From: CAVOOW01 sp963697675
GTDB taxonomy: Bacteria > Actinomycetota > Actinomycetes > JACCUZ01
Length of the DNA: 64,000 nt
Reading direction: 5' to 3'
NCBI GenBank assembly: GCA_963697675.1
Contig: CAVOOW010000003.1
Span: 248,001-312,000, forward strand
The notes beneath the pieces were generated by a model that saw nothing but the letters and a program-made list of their open reading frames with translations, searched no databases and was not told where the DNA came from. The translations under genes were made by a program, and so were the position numbers. How positions within the stretch are numbered: position 1 is the stretch's first letter; each line of letters opens with the position of its first letter. Shown here piece after piece: positions 1 through 8,759 of this stretch.

Positions 1-60
1 GACGTTGCGCACCTCGGCGAGCAGCCGCCGGTCGGCGGGGTTGAGGTCAGTGTCTGACAT
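1..60 (-). CDS. Partial protein downstream of the ECF sigma factor (runs off the left edge)
   Basis: Only the first 20 codons are inside the window, reading MSDTDLNPADRRLLAEVRNV. The ATG at 60 lies 5 bp after the sigma-factor stop codon, so the two genes are very likely co-transcribed. A gene in this position is often an anti-sigma or sensor protein, but 20 residues show no recognisable domain and no function can be given. Confidence 0.6.
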   Translation of the reverse strand, partial: MSDTDLNPADRRLLAEVRNV

Positions 61-65
61 GGGAC

Positions 66-608
66 TCACTCCCCGAGCAGATGTGGCGCGTCGGCCCGAA
101 GGCCCTGGCGGAGCCGGTCGAGGCAGCGGCCGCGGGTGGGGCCGATGCTGCCGACAGGCATGTCGAGTGCGGCAGAGATGTCCGCGTAGCTGTCGTCCGG
201 GCTGAAGGCGAGGGCGCGCAGCAACGTCCGGCAGCGCGGCGAGAGGTCGTCAAGGGCGCGGCGTACGAGTTCGCGGCGCTCGCCTGCCTCGACGACGGCC
301 TCGGGGGAGTAGCTGTCGTCGGCCGGCGTCGACTCGAGACCGAGGTCGGCTTCGACGACTTCCCGGCCGGCGCGGCGCAGGAGCCGCAGGGACTCGTTGC
401 GCGCCGTCGTGGCCAGCCAGCCACCGACGGCAGCAGGCTCGCGCAACCGGGGCAGTGACTCGACGAGGCGCAGCCAGACGGTCTGCGCGACGTCCGATGC
501 GTCTGCGTCACCCAGCCGGTGGCCGCGTGCGATGTGCCAGACGAGACCGGAGTAGCGATCCACGAGTGAGTTCCAAGCACCCTGGTCGCCTGCTCCGGCC
601 GCGCGCAC
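66..608 (-). CDS. RNA polymerase sigma factor, ECF / sigma-70 family
   Basis: This is an extracytoplasmic-function sigma factor that would direct RNA polymerase to a small regulon. The first half has region 2, with the typical ASDVAQTVWLRLVE segment and a WLATTARNE stretch at its end. The last 60 residues are region 4, with a helix-turn-helix around SYADISAALDMPVGSIGPTR. The start is uncertain. The frame stays open up to an ATG at 923, but a strong hairpin at 883-915 lies in that stretch and the extra residues look non-coding. GTG at 608 is the only ATG/GTG/TTG between 923 and the conserved domain and gives about 180 residues, the usual ECF size. It forms a unit with the partial gene downstream. 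Confidence 0.85.
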   Translation of the reverse strand: MRAAGAGDQGAWNSLVDRYSGLVWHIARGHRLGDADASDVAQTVWLRLVESLPRLREPAAVGGWLATTARNESLRLLRRAGREVVEADLGLESTPADDSYSPEAVVEAGERRELVRRALDDLSPRCRTLLRALAFSPDDSYADISAALDMPVGSIGPTRGRCLDRLRQGLRADAPHLLGE

Positions 609-947
609 CAGGTCAGCGACTTCGACGTCGACAACAACCTCCCACCTCGCGCCGGAAACGCTTCTGACCTGCTTCGCACGATAGTGGGACTTGGGTGCGG
701 ACGGGTCTCCGGGTGGTGGTGGGCCGGCGCAGTCGGGACCAAGGGGCGCGGGCCGCTGCGGGCAGCGAGTCCGGCGTCCTGGGGTCGCATGTCGTTCCTT
801 CCGGTGGCTTTCGGGTGCTGTCTGTCCTGCGGTGCTGTTGAGGTTGTGCGTCGAACCGTGTTGCCTAGCGGTAATTGACCGATGGCCGGAGCGATCCCCT
901 GCATCGCTCCGGCCACTGGCCAATCCCCCGCGTGGTGAATCGCTTCG
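609..947. other. Intergenic stretch between the sigma factor and the 948-1244 gene
   Basis: About 340 bp without a supported gene. Apart from the hairpin at 883-915 I see no RNA gene. The promoter of the sigma-factor unit should lie here, reading leftward. Confidence 0.4.
883..915 (-). terminator. Hairpin terminator after the 948-1244 gene
   Basis: Perfect 13-bp stem (TGGCCGGAGCGAT with its reverse complement) and a 7-nt loop, 33 bp downstream of the leftward gene at 948-1244. It has no T-run, as is common in actinobacteria. Its place inside the long open frame of the sigma factor argues against translation starting at 923. Confidence 0.6.
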
Positions 948-1244
948 CTACGCGAGCCAGGTCAGCAGCGGCCGTCGGCGAGCGCGCCGCTGGTGCGCCC
1001 GGTGAACAGCTGCCTTGATCTGGTCGCGCTCGGCGACGACGTCCCGACCCTCTTCGGATGCCTGACCTGCCGCCCGCCGTGCCAACGGAATGGCGTTGAT
1101 CGGGCCGCCCCCGAGCGGTCCGCGCTCCCCCCACAGGCGTGGGACCTGCGGAACGTCGTCGCCGAGTCGATCATCGAAGCTCCGGTCCAGGCCCATCAGG
1201 TCCGTCCTGGCGCGCATCTGAGTCCTGACCTCGATGCCTTCCAC
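948..1244 (-). CDS. Hypothetical protein, 98 aa
   Basis: I do not recognise this small protein. The start is GTG at 1244, because an AGGGAAGGGG ribosome-binding site precedes it by about six bases. The N-terminal third is mixed and acidic around LDRSFDDRLGDD. A glycine/proline-rich middle (ERGPLGGGPINAIPL) is followed by a charged helix and a very basic end (HQRRARRRP). There is no signal peptide, membrane segment or cysteine cluster. It lies downstream of sepH on the same strand and is followed by a good hairpin, so it could be the last gene of that unit. The arginine-rich tail might bind nucleic acid, but that is a guess. Confidence 0.55.
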   Translation of the reverse strand: MEGIEVRTQMRARTDLMGLDRSFDDRLGDDVPQVPRLWGERGPLGGGPINAIPLARRAAGQASEEGRDVVAERDQIKAAVHRAHQRRARRRPLLTWLA

Positions 1245-1350
1245 GGACGGCCCCTTCCCTGATGGACCCGCTAAGCGGACCGGGTGCTCGACTGCTTGTG
1301 ACGGACGCCGACAGGAACGACGTCTCGGGACAGAAGAGCGCTGGGAGGGG

Positions 1351-1370
1351 CCGGCTGATACGTCAGCCGG
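1351..1370 (-). terminator. Hairpin after sepH
   Basis: CCGGCTGA-TACG-TCAGCCGG, an 8-bp perfect stem with a TACG tetraloop. It begins 18 bp past the restored sepH stop codon (1388-1390). The unrestored frame would run into it (stop at 1363), which supports the frameshift reading of sepH. Confidence 0.55.
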
Positions 1371-1387
1371 AAAAAGACTTGACCGGG

Positions 1388-2229
1388 TCAGTCGCGCTTG
1401 CGGGCGCCGAAGACGATGTCGTCCCAGGCGGGCACTGCCGGCCGGCGGCCGCCGCGGGCCACCTGGCGCACGGGCGCCTGCTCCTCGGCCGTGCCTCGGC
1501 GACCTCGGCCGCGCGCTTCTGGTCGGCCTCGACGTCGTAGACCTCATCGGCGGTCTCGGCCGTCTCAGCGTCCTCGGGGTCCGGCGGAACGCTGGACAGC
1601 CGGCGCATCCGAGCAGGCGCATCTTCCCCGCGCTCGCCCGGCGACTCGTCGACGAGCCAGCGCGCCTCGTCGTTGGCCGACGAGAGCACCCGCCCGCGGG
1701 TGTCGAACGTCCACTCGGCGACGCGCTCGCGGCCTCCCGAGAGGTAGGTGAGATGCACGGTCCAGCGCTCGTCGTCGCCGCGCCAGGCGTCCCAGGTGAC
1801 CGAGTCGACGGCGACCTTCTGCTCGCCCAGACGTGCGTCGACCAGCTCGCCCAGTCGCGGCGCGTTGCCGCCGCTGGCCCGGCGGGCGGGCGCGAGCCGG
1901 GCCTGCTCGGTGACGTGCTCGCGCTCGGCCAGCACCGGCGTGGCATAGCGCTCGACGCGTTCGGCGGAGATGCCGGCCGCGGCTGCAACCTCGTCGATGC
2001 CGCCGCCGGCCCGGATGCGGGCCTGGATCTCACGGGGGCTGAGCTGACTCTCCAAGGCGATCTCCAGCTGTGCGGACTTGGGTGGGCCGGACGACTTGAA
2101 CAACGGATGGGTGCGCAGCGCGGTGGCCATCCGCGCGTCGATCGAGACCCGGAACTGGTTGCTCTCGCTGTCCTCGAGGACCAGGTGACTCCGCTCCGGG
2201 GTCACTGCCACGAGCCGTAGGTCTGTCAT
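1388..2229 (-). CDS. sepH: Septation protein SepH (DUF3071), frameshifted near the C-terminus
   Basis: SepH is an actinobacterial cell-division protein that promotes FtsZ assembly. The N-terminal DUF3071 domain is intact over about residues 1-170, with the family start MTDLRLVAVTPERSHLVLED and a helix-turn-helix-like segment around LSPREIQARIRAGGGIDEVA. The family's conserved C-terminal end, with the WDDIVFGARKRD signature, is present but in another frame (stop 1388-1390). The break lies near 1490-1500, where CACGGCCGAG would need one more G. As read, the protein ends in an unrelated tail at 1363. Restored length is 280 residues. I think a sequencing deletion is more likely than a real truncation. 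Confidence 0.88.
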
Positions 2230-2351
2230 CGAGGGCCTCCGTTCGAGCTCACGGATGGTCGGCTCACGAACCGACTGTGGCCGAGGCTAGTCGGGGCCGG
2301 GTTGACCGCCGGGGAAGGCGCGCGGCCTGTCGCGGCGATTTCTCGACATTT

Positions 2352-3647
2352 TCAGTCCCCGAGCACGTGACGGACGTGTTCGTTGCTGAACACCCGGTCG
2401 GGATCGACCCGGTCGCGCACCGCGGCGAACCGCGCGTAGCCCGGCACCGAGGCCGCGCACCAGGCCGCGTCGCGGGTGTGCAGCTTGCCCCAGTGCGGGC
2501 GACCGCCGACCGCCAGCGCGCGCTCCTCGACCGCGGCGAAGTAGGCGGCGTAGCGCACGTGCTCGAACATGTGGACCGCGACCCAGGCGGTGTCGCGGCC
2601 GTAGGCCGGCGAGAGCCACACGTCGTCGGCCGGCGCGACGCGGACCTCGACGGGAAAGCTGATGTGGAAGCGGTCGACGAGCTCGCGCAACTCGGTCAGG
2701 AGCGGCACGAGGGCCGCGCGCGGGACGGCGTACTCCTGTTCGGTGAAACGCACCCGACGCGACGTCGCGAACACCCGGAAGGACGTGTCGACGTACGTAC
2801 GTCCGCCCCACGTCCGGGCCGACAGCCTGTTGATCGCGGGCACCAGCCGGGGTGCGGCGCGCCCGGCCCGGCAGACCAGCCCGAAGGTGGTGTTCGACAT
2901 CAGCTCGTCGTCCCGCCAGGCACGCAACCGGCTCAACGGAGCCGGGCCGACACCGGGACCGACCCTGTTGTTGCGCTTGGTTAACGCGCGGTCCGTGTGC
3001 GGGAACCAGTAGAGCTCAAAGTGGTCGTTGGCTGCAGCGAGGTCGGCGAATCCCTCGAGGACGTCGTCGAGCGGGCGCTGCTCCTCGACGGCGTGCAGGA
3101 GGAACGAGGGTACGACGTCGAGCGTGACCGCAGTCACGATGCCGACGGCGCCGAGCCCGAGCCGGGCTGCTTCGAACAGCTCTGGTTCGTGCAATCGGCT
3201 GCAGGTCCTCACGGAGCCGTCGGCCAGCACGATCTCCAGCCCGGCGACCTGCGCGGACAGCGACGCGCTCTCGCGTCCAGTGCCGTGTGTGCCCGTCGCG
3301 ATCGCTCCGGCGACGGTCTGCTCCGTGATGTCACCCATGTTGGCCAGTGCCAGGCCCTGAGCGTGCAGAGCGACATTGATGTCGTGCAGCATCGAGCCCG
3401 CGGCCACGGTTGCGGTCCCGGCACCGACGCGGAGCAGTCCCGTCAACCCTTCAGGTCGCAGCAGTACACCGTCGGTGGCGACCAGCGGGGTGAACGAGTG
3501 CCCGGTGCCCGCAGCCCGCAGCGTCTGGCCCTGTTCGGCGGCCTGTCGAACGGCGGCTGACACCTCCTCCACCGAACGTGGGGTCAGCACCGTGGCCGGT
3601 GAGGCCTGGACGTTGCCGGCCCAGTTGCGCCAGGTGCCGCCGCTCAC
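2352..3647 (-). CDS. FAD-linked oxidase, D-arabinono-/L-gulono-1,4-lactone oxidase family
   Basis: A 431-residue flavoenzyme of the aldonolactone oxidase family, which oxidises sugar lactones such as L-gulono-1,4-lactone. The N-terminal FAD-binding PCMH domain covers about residues 10-180, with RAAGTGHSFTPLVATDG and the GAIATGTHGTG segment. The C-terminal ALO domain ends in the family hallmark HWGKLHT, then a short VDPDRVFSNEHVRHVLG tail. Start GTG at 3647 overlaps the stop of the upstream MFS gene by four bases, so the two are translationally coupled. The true substrate is unknown. Actinobacteria are not known to make ascorbate, and a polyol or other lactone is possible. Confidence 0.9.
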   Translation of the reverse strand: MSGGTWRNWAGNVQASPATVLTPRSVEEVSAAVRQAAEQGQTLRAAGTGHSFTPLVATDGVLLRPEGLTGLLRVGAGTATVAAGSMLHDINVALHAQGLALANMGDITEQTVAGAIATGTHGTGRESASLSAQVAGLEIVLADGSVRTCSRLHEPELFEAARLGLGAVGIVTAVTLDVVPSFLLHAVEEQRPLDDVLEGFADLAAANDHFELYWFPHTDRALTKRNNRVGPGVGPAPLSRLRAWRDDELMSNTTFGLVCRAGRAAPRLVPAINRLSARTWGGRTYVDTSFRVFATSRRVRFTEQEYAVPRAALVPLLTELRELVDRFHISFPVEVRVAPADDVWLSPAYGRDTAWVAVHMFEHVRYAAYFAAVEERALAVGGRPHWGKLHTRDAAWCAASVPGYARFAAVRDRVDPDRVFSNEHVRHVLGD

Positions 3648-4844
3648 TGCTGCGCGTCCGCAACGGCTGCGTGCAGTCGCGGGAGGCCGGCGAGGCAGAT
3701 CACGACGGCGAGGGTGCCAGACACGCTCGCGACCAGGAACGCCGGCTGGGCACCGACATCGTCGACCAGTCGACCGGCGACCGGTGACGCGACGGCGATG
3801 CCGACGACGATGCCTGTCGTCGCCCAGGTGAGTCCCTCGGTGAGCTGGCCAGAAGGCACCAGCCGTTCGACCAGCGAGAAGCCGCTGATCAGCGTCGGGG
3901 CGATGCCGAGCCCTGCAACGAACAGGCACACGGCGAGGACGGCTGGCTGGTCGATGAAGGGCAGCACGGCAATGGTGAGCGTCATCGTCAGGGCACCGAT
4001 GAACAGTCGGCGCGGCAACGACCACCGCCAGCGGTACGAGCCGTAGATGATCCCGGCGACCATGCTGCCTCCGGCGTAGCAGGCGAGCAGGGGGCCGGCG
4101 AGCGCAGCATGACCGTGCTGGTCGGCGTAGCCGACAGTGCTGATCTCGACGCCACCGAACACTCCACCGAGAAACAGCATGAACGTCAGAAGGAGCATCA
4201 TGCCGGGAGCCGACAGCGGGGATCGGCCGCCGCTGGCGGTGCGCGGCGCTACGGGCGGCTCGCTGGCGCGCTGCGCGGTCAGCGCGAACGAACCCGACAG
4301 CAGCAGTACGAGAGCGGCGATCAGCCCTGCCTGCTCCGCGATCTGCGGTCGCGAGCACGGTGACGAGCAGCGGCCCGACGATGAAGATGACCTCGTCGAT
4401 GACCGACTCGAAGGAGTAGGCGGTCTGCAGCCGGGGCCCCTGTCCCAGCAGGTGGCCCCACCGGGCGCGCACCAGCGAACCCAATGACGGTTCGAACAGA
4501 CCGGCAGCGGCCACCGTCACGAACAGCGTCCAGGTCGGGGCGTCGTTCGACGTGAGCACGATGAAGGTGACCAACCACACGCCGTGCAGGACAACCACCG
4601 GCAGCAGCACCCGGCGCTGCCCGTGCCGGTCGACGAGCCGGGAGATGGCCGGGGCCGCGATCGCGTTGACGAGCGCGAACACGGCCGAGACCGCTCCTGC
4701 CAGGCCGTAGCGACCGCTGTGTGCAACAACGAGGAAGACGATGCCAAGCCCGATCATCGAGATCGGCATCCGCGCCACGAAGCCAGCGCTGGAGAACGCG
4801 AGACCGCCGGGGGTCGCGAGCAGCTCTCTGTACGGCTTCAACAC
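3644..4844 (-). CDS. MFS transporter, frameshifted
   Basis: A 12-helix major facilitator protein of about 399 residues if one base is removed. The N-terminal half carries the usual motif A between helices 2 and 3 (SRLVDRHGQRRVLLP). The C-terminal half begins near MMLLLTFMLFLGG. The frame breaks around 4345-4355, near GCAGATCGCGG, where dropping one base joins the halves. The total span is 3n+1, which fits a single inserted base. Likely start is GTG at 4844. It overlaps the downstream oxidase by four bases (GTGA), so transport and oxidation of a shared compound is possible. Substrate unknown; sugar-efflux-like members of the family look similar. Confidence 0.8.
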
Positions 4845-4958
4845 GTGCGGAACGGTACGGCAGGTCGCGGACAGTCTTCGGAGGCAACCCGTGCGGCACG
4901 GCACGGGTGCAGGCGGACAGCGTGCAGTGCAGGACCGGACGTTTGCGAGGATGCTCCG

Positions 4959-6038
4959 GTGAGTTCCGACCCGACGCCGTACGACGCCCTGCTGCTGGTC
5001 TCCTTCGGTGGTCCCGAGGAACCTGGCGACGTGCTGCCGTTTCTGCAGAACGTCACGCGCGGACGGGGCATACCGGCAGACCGCCTGATCGACGTCGGGC
5101 AGCACTACCTCGACCTCGGCGGAGCGAGCCCGATCAACGCGCAGAACCGTGCGTTGATCGCCGCCCTCGACGACGACTTCTCGGCCAATGGTCTACAACT
5201 GCCGGTCTACTGGGGCAACCGCAACTGGGATCCCTATCTGGCCGACACGATGAATCAGCTTGCCGACGACGGTGCACGCCGCGTGCTCGCGTTGCTCACC
5301 TCGGCGTACTCCTCATATTCGGGCTGCCGGCAGTACCGCGAGAACCTGGCCGCCGCGGTTGCGCCGCTGGGTGCCCGGGCCCCCCACATCGACCGGGTCC
5401 GCCACTACTTCAACCACCCCGGGTTCGTCGAGACGATGGTGGCGTCGACCCTCGAGGCTGTGGCCCGGGTGCCGGAGGGCTCGCACCTGCTGTTCGTCAC
5501 CCACTCGATCCCCGAGGTGATGAACGACGGGAGCGGCCCGACCGGCTCCGCCTATGTCGCCCAGCACCGTGACGTCGCCCGGCTGGTCGCATCAGCCGTC
5601 GCGGCGGTGATCGGCAGTGACCCGCCGTTCGACCTCGTCTACTGCAGCCGCAGCGGTCCCGCGCATCAGGCGTGGCTCGAGCCCGACGTCAACGACCATC
5701 TGGAGGTGCTGTCCGCCCTGCGCGCGCCGGGTGTCGTGCTGGTGCCCATCGGGTTCGTCTCGGACCACATGGAGGTGAGGTACGACCTGGACACGGAGGC
5801 GATGCAGACCGCGGAACGCCTCGAGATGCCGTGCGCCCGGGCAGCGACTGTCGGAGTCGACCCCCGGTTCGTCGCGGCCATCCGCGAGCTGGTGCTCGAG
5901 CGCGCGGCGCTCGTGCGCGGTGAGTCGCCGGTGCGTCGCGCGCTCGGTGAACTCGGTCCCAGCCACGACATCTGTCCGGCCGGGTGCTGCCCGAACCTGC
6001 GCGATCCGGCGCGGCCCGCGCTGTGCGGCGCCGACTGA
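4959..6038 (+). CDS. hemH: Coproporphyrin III ferrochelatase (HemH/CpfC)
   Basis: Inserts ferrous iron into coproporphyrin III in the Gram-positive heme pathway. The 359-residue length suits the family. Family segments are LLLVSFGGPEEPGDVLPFLQ at the N-terminus, LLTSAYSSYSGCRQYREN near residue 115 and LLFVTHSIPEVM (catalytic His) near 180. Cysteines in SGCRQ and in the C-terminal CPAGCC could hold the [2Fe-2S] cluster known in many actinobacterial ferrochelatases. That is inference from their positions. Start GTG at 4959 follows a GCGAGGA site. Its partner enzymes HemE, CgoX and HemQ are encoded 48-52 kb further on. Confidence 0.95.
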   Translation: MSSDPTPYDALLLVSFGGPEEPGDVLPFLQNVTRGRGIPADRLIDVGQHYLDLGGASPINAQNRALIAALDDDFSANGLQLPVYWGNRNWDPYLADTMNQLADDGARRVLALLTSAYSSYSGCRQYRENLAAAVAPLGARAPHIDRVRHYFNHPGFVETMVASTLEAVARVPEGSHLLFVTHSIPEVMNDGSGPTGSAYVAQHRDVARLVASAVAAVIGSDPPFDLVYCSRSGPAHQAWLEPDVNDHLEVLSALRAPGVVLVPIGFVSDHMEVRYDLDTEAMQTAERLEMPCARAATVGVDPRFVAAIRELVLERAALVRGESPVRRALGELGPSHDICPAGCCPNLRDPARPALCGAD

Positions 6039-6055
6039 GCGGGGAGAATGTCAAC

Positions 6056-6865
6056 GTGACCTCCACCGAGCACGACAGTGCCGAGCTGCTGACTCTCGCC
6101 GAGGAAGCGGCGCGGGCCGCGGGACGGCTGATCGTCCAGGGCCGACCCGATCGGGCCGTCGAGGTGACCGCCACCAAGTCGAGCGCGACCGACATCGTGA
6201 CCGAGATGGACCAGGCCTCCGAGCGGCTGCTGGTCGAGCACATCCGGGCGGTCCGGCCCGACGACGGTTTTCTCGGCGAGGAGGGTGCGGACGAGGCCGG
6301 CACGAGCGGGGTCACCTGGGTGATCGACCCGATCGACGGCACCGTCAACTACCTCTACCAGCTGCCCGGCTTCGCGGTCAGTGTCGGGGTGCGCGTCGGT
6401 GACGAGATCGTCGCCGGCGCCGTCGTGAACCCGACCAGTGGAGAGGTGTGGACGGCCCGGCGCGGACACGGCGCCTGGCTCGACGGCCGGCCGATCCACG
6501 TCAACGAACCGCCCCCGCTGGCGATGGCTCTGGTCGCGACGGGCTTCGGCTATGACTCCGAACGGCGGGGCCGGCAGGCGCAGGTGCTGACCAGTGTGCT
6601 GCCCAAGATCCGCGACATGCGTCGGTTCGGGTGCGCCTCGATCGACCTGTGCGCCCTGGCGTGCGGTCGCGTCGACGGCTACTACGAGCAGGGGCTCAAG
6701 CCCTGGGACCTCGCTGCGGGTGGCCTGATCGCCACCGAGGCAGGTGCGGTGGTGGGCGGGCTCGCGGGTCGTCCAGCGGGGGAGTCGCTGGTGGTCGCTG
6801 CCCCGCCCGGGTTGTTCGAACAGCTCGAAGGGCTGCTGCGCGGCCTCGACGCCGACCGCGACTAG
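6056..6865 (+). CDS. suhB: Inositol monophosphatase family protein (SuhB-like)
   Basis: A 269-residue Mg-dependent phosphatase of the inositol monophosphatase family. The metal-binding motifs are in order: GEEGADE near residue 80, the WVIDPIDGTVNY signature near 95-106, and KPWDLAAGGLIATEAG near 210-225. In actinobacteria such enzymes dephosphorylate inositol phosphate for phosphatidylinositol and mycothiol synthesis, or act on histidinol phosphate or fructose bisphosphate. The substrate cannot be told here. The GTG at 6056 has a GGGGAG ribosome-binding site and follows hemH by 17 bp in the same direction. M. tuberculosis carries suhB in the matching position of this conserved block. Confidence 0.9.
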   Translation: MTSTEHDSAELLTLAEEAARAAGRLIVQGRPDRAVEVTATKSSATDIVTEMDQASERLLVEHIRAVRPDDGFLGEEGADEAGTSGVTWVIDPIDGTVNYLYQLPGFAVSVGVRVGDEIVAGAVVNPTSGEVWTARRGHGAWLDGRPIHVNEPPPLAMALVATGFGYDSERRGRQAQVLTSVLPKIRDMRRFGCASIDLCALACGRVDGYYEQGLKPWDLAAGGLIATEAGAVVGGLAGRPAGESLVVAAPPGLFEQLEGLLRGLDADRD

Positions 6866-6876
6866 CCGGGCGGCGG

Positions 6877-7044
6877 TCAGGAGGCGAGCGTCTGGTCCTC
6901 GTGCTCAGCGACCAGGCGTTCGAGCGACTCGATCTCGCCGAGGCGCACCTGGATCAGGTAGTCGTCCCCTTCCACGCGCGCCTCACGCAGCGACTGACGG
7001 GCAGTTTCCATGCGGGTTTTGATCTCTTGCTGGAACTCGCTCAA
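6877..7044 (-). CDS. Small coiled-coil protein, 55 aa
   Basis: A short, highly charged helical protein with no cysteine or membrane segment. From TTG at 7044 it reads LSEFQQEIKTRMETARQSLR and continues with a regular heptad-like pattern to EHEDQTLAS. The TTG has a GGAAAGGG site about nine bases upstream. A longer frame reaches an ATG at 7122, but those residues are arginine- and proline-rich and look non-coding. The end is 11 bp from the convergent suhB stop. Function unknown. Confidence 0.6.
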   Translation of the reverse strand: MSEFQQEIKTRMETARQSLREARVEGDDYLIQVRLGEIESLERLVAEHEDQTLAS

Positions 7045-7234
7045 GGCAACCGCCCTTTCCTCGCGCGTCCACGCCCGTCGACAGAGCGGACGTGAAATGG
7101 CCACCGGCGGAACGCGTCCCACCCGGGGGCTGCCCCAGTGTTACCCGTCGCGACCCCCCACGGGAAACCAACTGCCAGATATCACTGAGAGTGACCGTGG
7201 TCGCAGGGGGTGATCCTGGGTCAGACTGGGCGCC

Positions 7235-8134
7235 ATGACCGCTCCGAATGCCCCCTCCCGGGCCGCGCTGGTGACCGGCTGCTCCACCGGCATCGGCCGG
7301 TCGACCGCGCTCGCGCTGCACCGCGCGGGCCTGCCCGTCTACGCCACGGCCCGCCGCCCGGAGTCGCTGCGCGAGCTGGCCGCCGCGGGACTGGCGACAC
7401 TTGCGCTCGACGTCACCGACGAGTTGTCGATGCAGGCGGCCGTCGACCGGGTCGAGGCCGACCATGGTGCCGTCGGTGTCCTGGTGAACAACGCGGGATA
7501 TGCGCTGCAGGGGCCGGTCGAGACCACGCCGATGAGAGACGGGCGGGCGCAATTCGAGACCAACGTCTTCGGTCTGGTCCGGCTGACCCAGCTCGCGCTG
7601 CCGGCCATGCGCGCCCAGGGATGGGGGCGTGTCGTGAACGTGTCCTCGATGGGCGGGCGTTTCACCTTCCCGGGCGGCGGGTTCTACCACGCGAGCAAGC
7701 ATGCGGTGGAGGCGCTGAGCGACGCGTTGCGCTACGAGGTGGCGCCGTTCGGGGTGGCGGTCGTGCTCGTCGAGCCGGGGCCGGTGTCCTCGGCATTCGG
7801 CGACACCGCCGTCGCCACGATCGACGCGGCTCCCGAGGCGGGCGAGGACAACGGCGACGACGCGTACGCAGGTTTCCGCCGTGCCCTTGCCGCGCGCTAT
7901 GCCCAGGCGTACGACGGCAGCCGGATGAGGCTGGCCAGCAGCCCTGACGCCGTCGCCGGGGTGATCGTTCGCGCGGTGCGGGTCCGACGGCCCCGAGCGC
8001 GTTACACGGTCGGTCCCGTCGCCAAAGCCATGATCGGAATGCGCCGATTCGCACCCTCACCGCTGTTCGACGCCGTAATCCGCAGCTCGTTTCCGGTGCC
8101 CGAGCCGGGTCGGGTCCCCCACAGAGCGTCCTGA
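7235..8134 (+). CDS. Short-chain dehydrogenase/reductase
   Basis: A 299-residue NAD(P)-dependent oxidoreductase. The Rossmann nucleotide-binding motif TGCSTGIG is at residues 14-21, NNAG near 87-90, the catalytic Ser in NVSSMGG near 136, and the YHASK active-site Tyr/Lys near 150-154. Sequence and length resemble the classical SDRs often annotated as ketoreductases or retinol-dehydrogenase-like enzymes; the substrate is unknown. An acidic, low-complexity stretch (EAGEDNGDDAYAG) lies between the fold and the C-terminal part. It stands alone between a small convergent gene and the DUF4193 gene. A CAGACT hexamer seven bases before the ATG could be a -10 element of a leaderless transcript. Confidence 0.88.
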   Translation: MTAPNAPSRAALVTGCSTGIGRSTALALHRAGLPVYATARRPESLRELAAAGLATLALDVTDELSMQAAVDRVEADHGAVGVLVNNAGYALQGPVETTPMRDGRAQFETNVFGLVRLTQLALPAMRAQGWGRVVNVSSMGGRFTFPGGGFYHASKHAVEALSDALRYEVAPFGVAVVLVEPGPVSSAFGDTAVATIDAAPEAGEDNGDDAYAGFRRALAARYAQAYDGSRMRLASSPDAVAGVIVRAVRVRRPRARYTVGPVAKAMIGMRRFAPSPLFDAVIRSSFPVPEPGRVPHRAS

Positions 8135-8353
8135 TGGGCTACGCTCCGCCACCTCCCAGGTGTTTTGTCACCAGGACGCCAATGGGGTGCGGGCACAAAC
8201 CAGGGAGGTCGCGCGTTACATGCGCGCACCGGTTCGGGATGTCTGCTCCACATGGTCTCGCAAGGACCAGCCTGTAGAACCAGGCGACCCGCACCAAAAC
8301 TCATGCACCATTGACTGTGGCAACGCCACCCGAGCCGTTGGGGTGACTCTCTT

Positions 8354-8653
8354 ATGGCAACCGACTACGACTCACCGCGCAAGACTGATGACGAGATGTC
8401 CGAGGACAGCCTCGAGGAGCTGAAGGCCCGCCGGGCAGACAAGACTGCCGGGGCTGTCGACGTTGACGAGGCCGACCTGGCCGAGGCACTCGAGCTCCCC
8501 GGCGCAGACCTGTCCAACGAGGAGCTCTCGGTCCGGGTGCTCCCGCGCCAGGCCGACGAGTTCACCTGTTCACGCTGTTTCCTGGTGCACCACCGCAGCC
8601 AGCTGGCCAGCCAGAAGGGCAACCAGCTGATCTGCAAGGAGTGCGCTGCCTGA
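8354..8653 (+). CDS. DUF4193 family zinc-ribbon protein
   Basis: A 99-residue protein conserved throughout actinobacteria (counterpart of Rv2699c, as I recall). The N-terminal half is acidic and probably flexible. The C-terminal half is a compact zinc ribbon with CSRC near residue 74 and CKEC near 94, spaced for one zinc ion. No catalytic residues are visible. The ATG at 8354 opens with the family sequence MATDYDSPRKTDDEMSEDSL. The position next to the DUF3093 and dut genes follows the conserved actinobacterial order. The molecular function is not known. Confidence 0.92.
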   Translation: MATDYDSPRKTDDEMSEDSLEELKARRADKTAGAVDVDEADLAEALELPGADLSNEELSVRVLPRQADEFTCSRCFLVHHRSQLASQKGNQLICKECAA

Positions 8654-8759
8654 CACCGGGCCTGACCCGGAGCCAGACTCGTCTCGGGACGTCAGCGCTA
8701 TCCTCGCGCGACTGATCGACGACGATGGTTCCGGGTCGCCCAGCCGACGGCATCGCGAG

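Noticed and set aside
1234..2220. Long plus-strand frame antisense to sepH
   Set aside because: A high-GC shadow frame; the minus strand carries the recognisable SepH family sequence.
2352..5105. A 917-codon open frame spanning oxidase and MFS genes
   Set aside because: It is a chance joining of the oxidase frame with one half of the frameshifted MFS gene and an antisense stretch of hemH; the two products have separate starts and stops.
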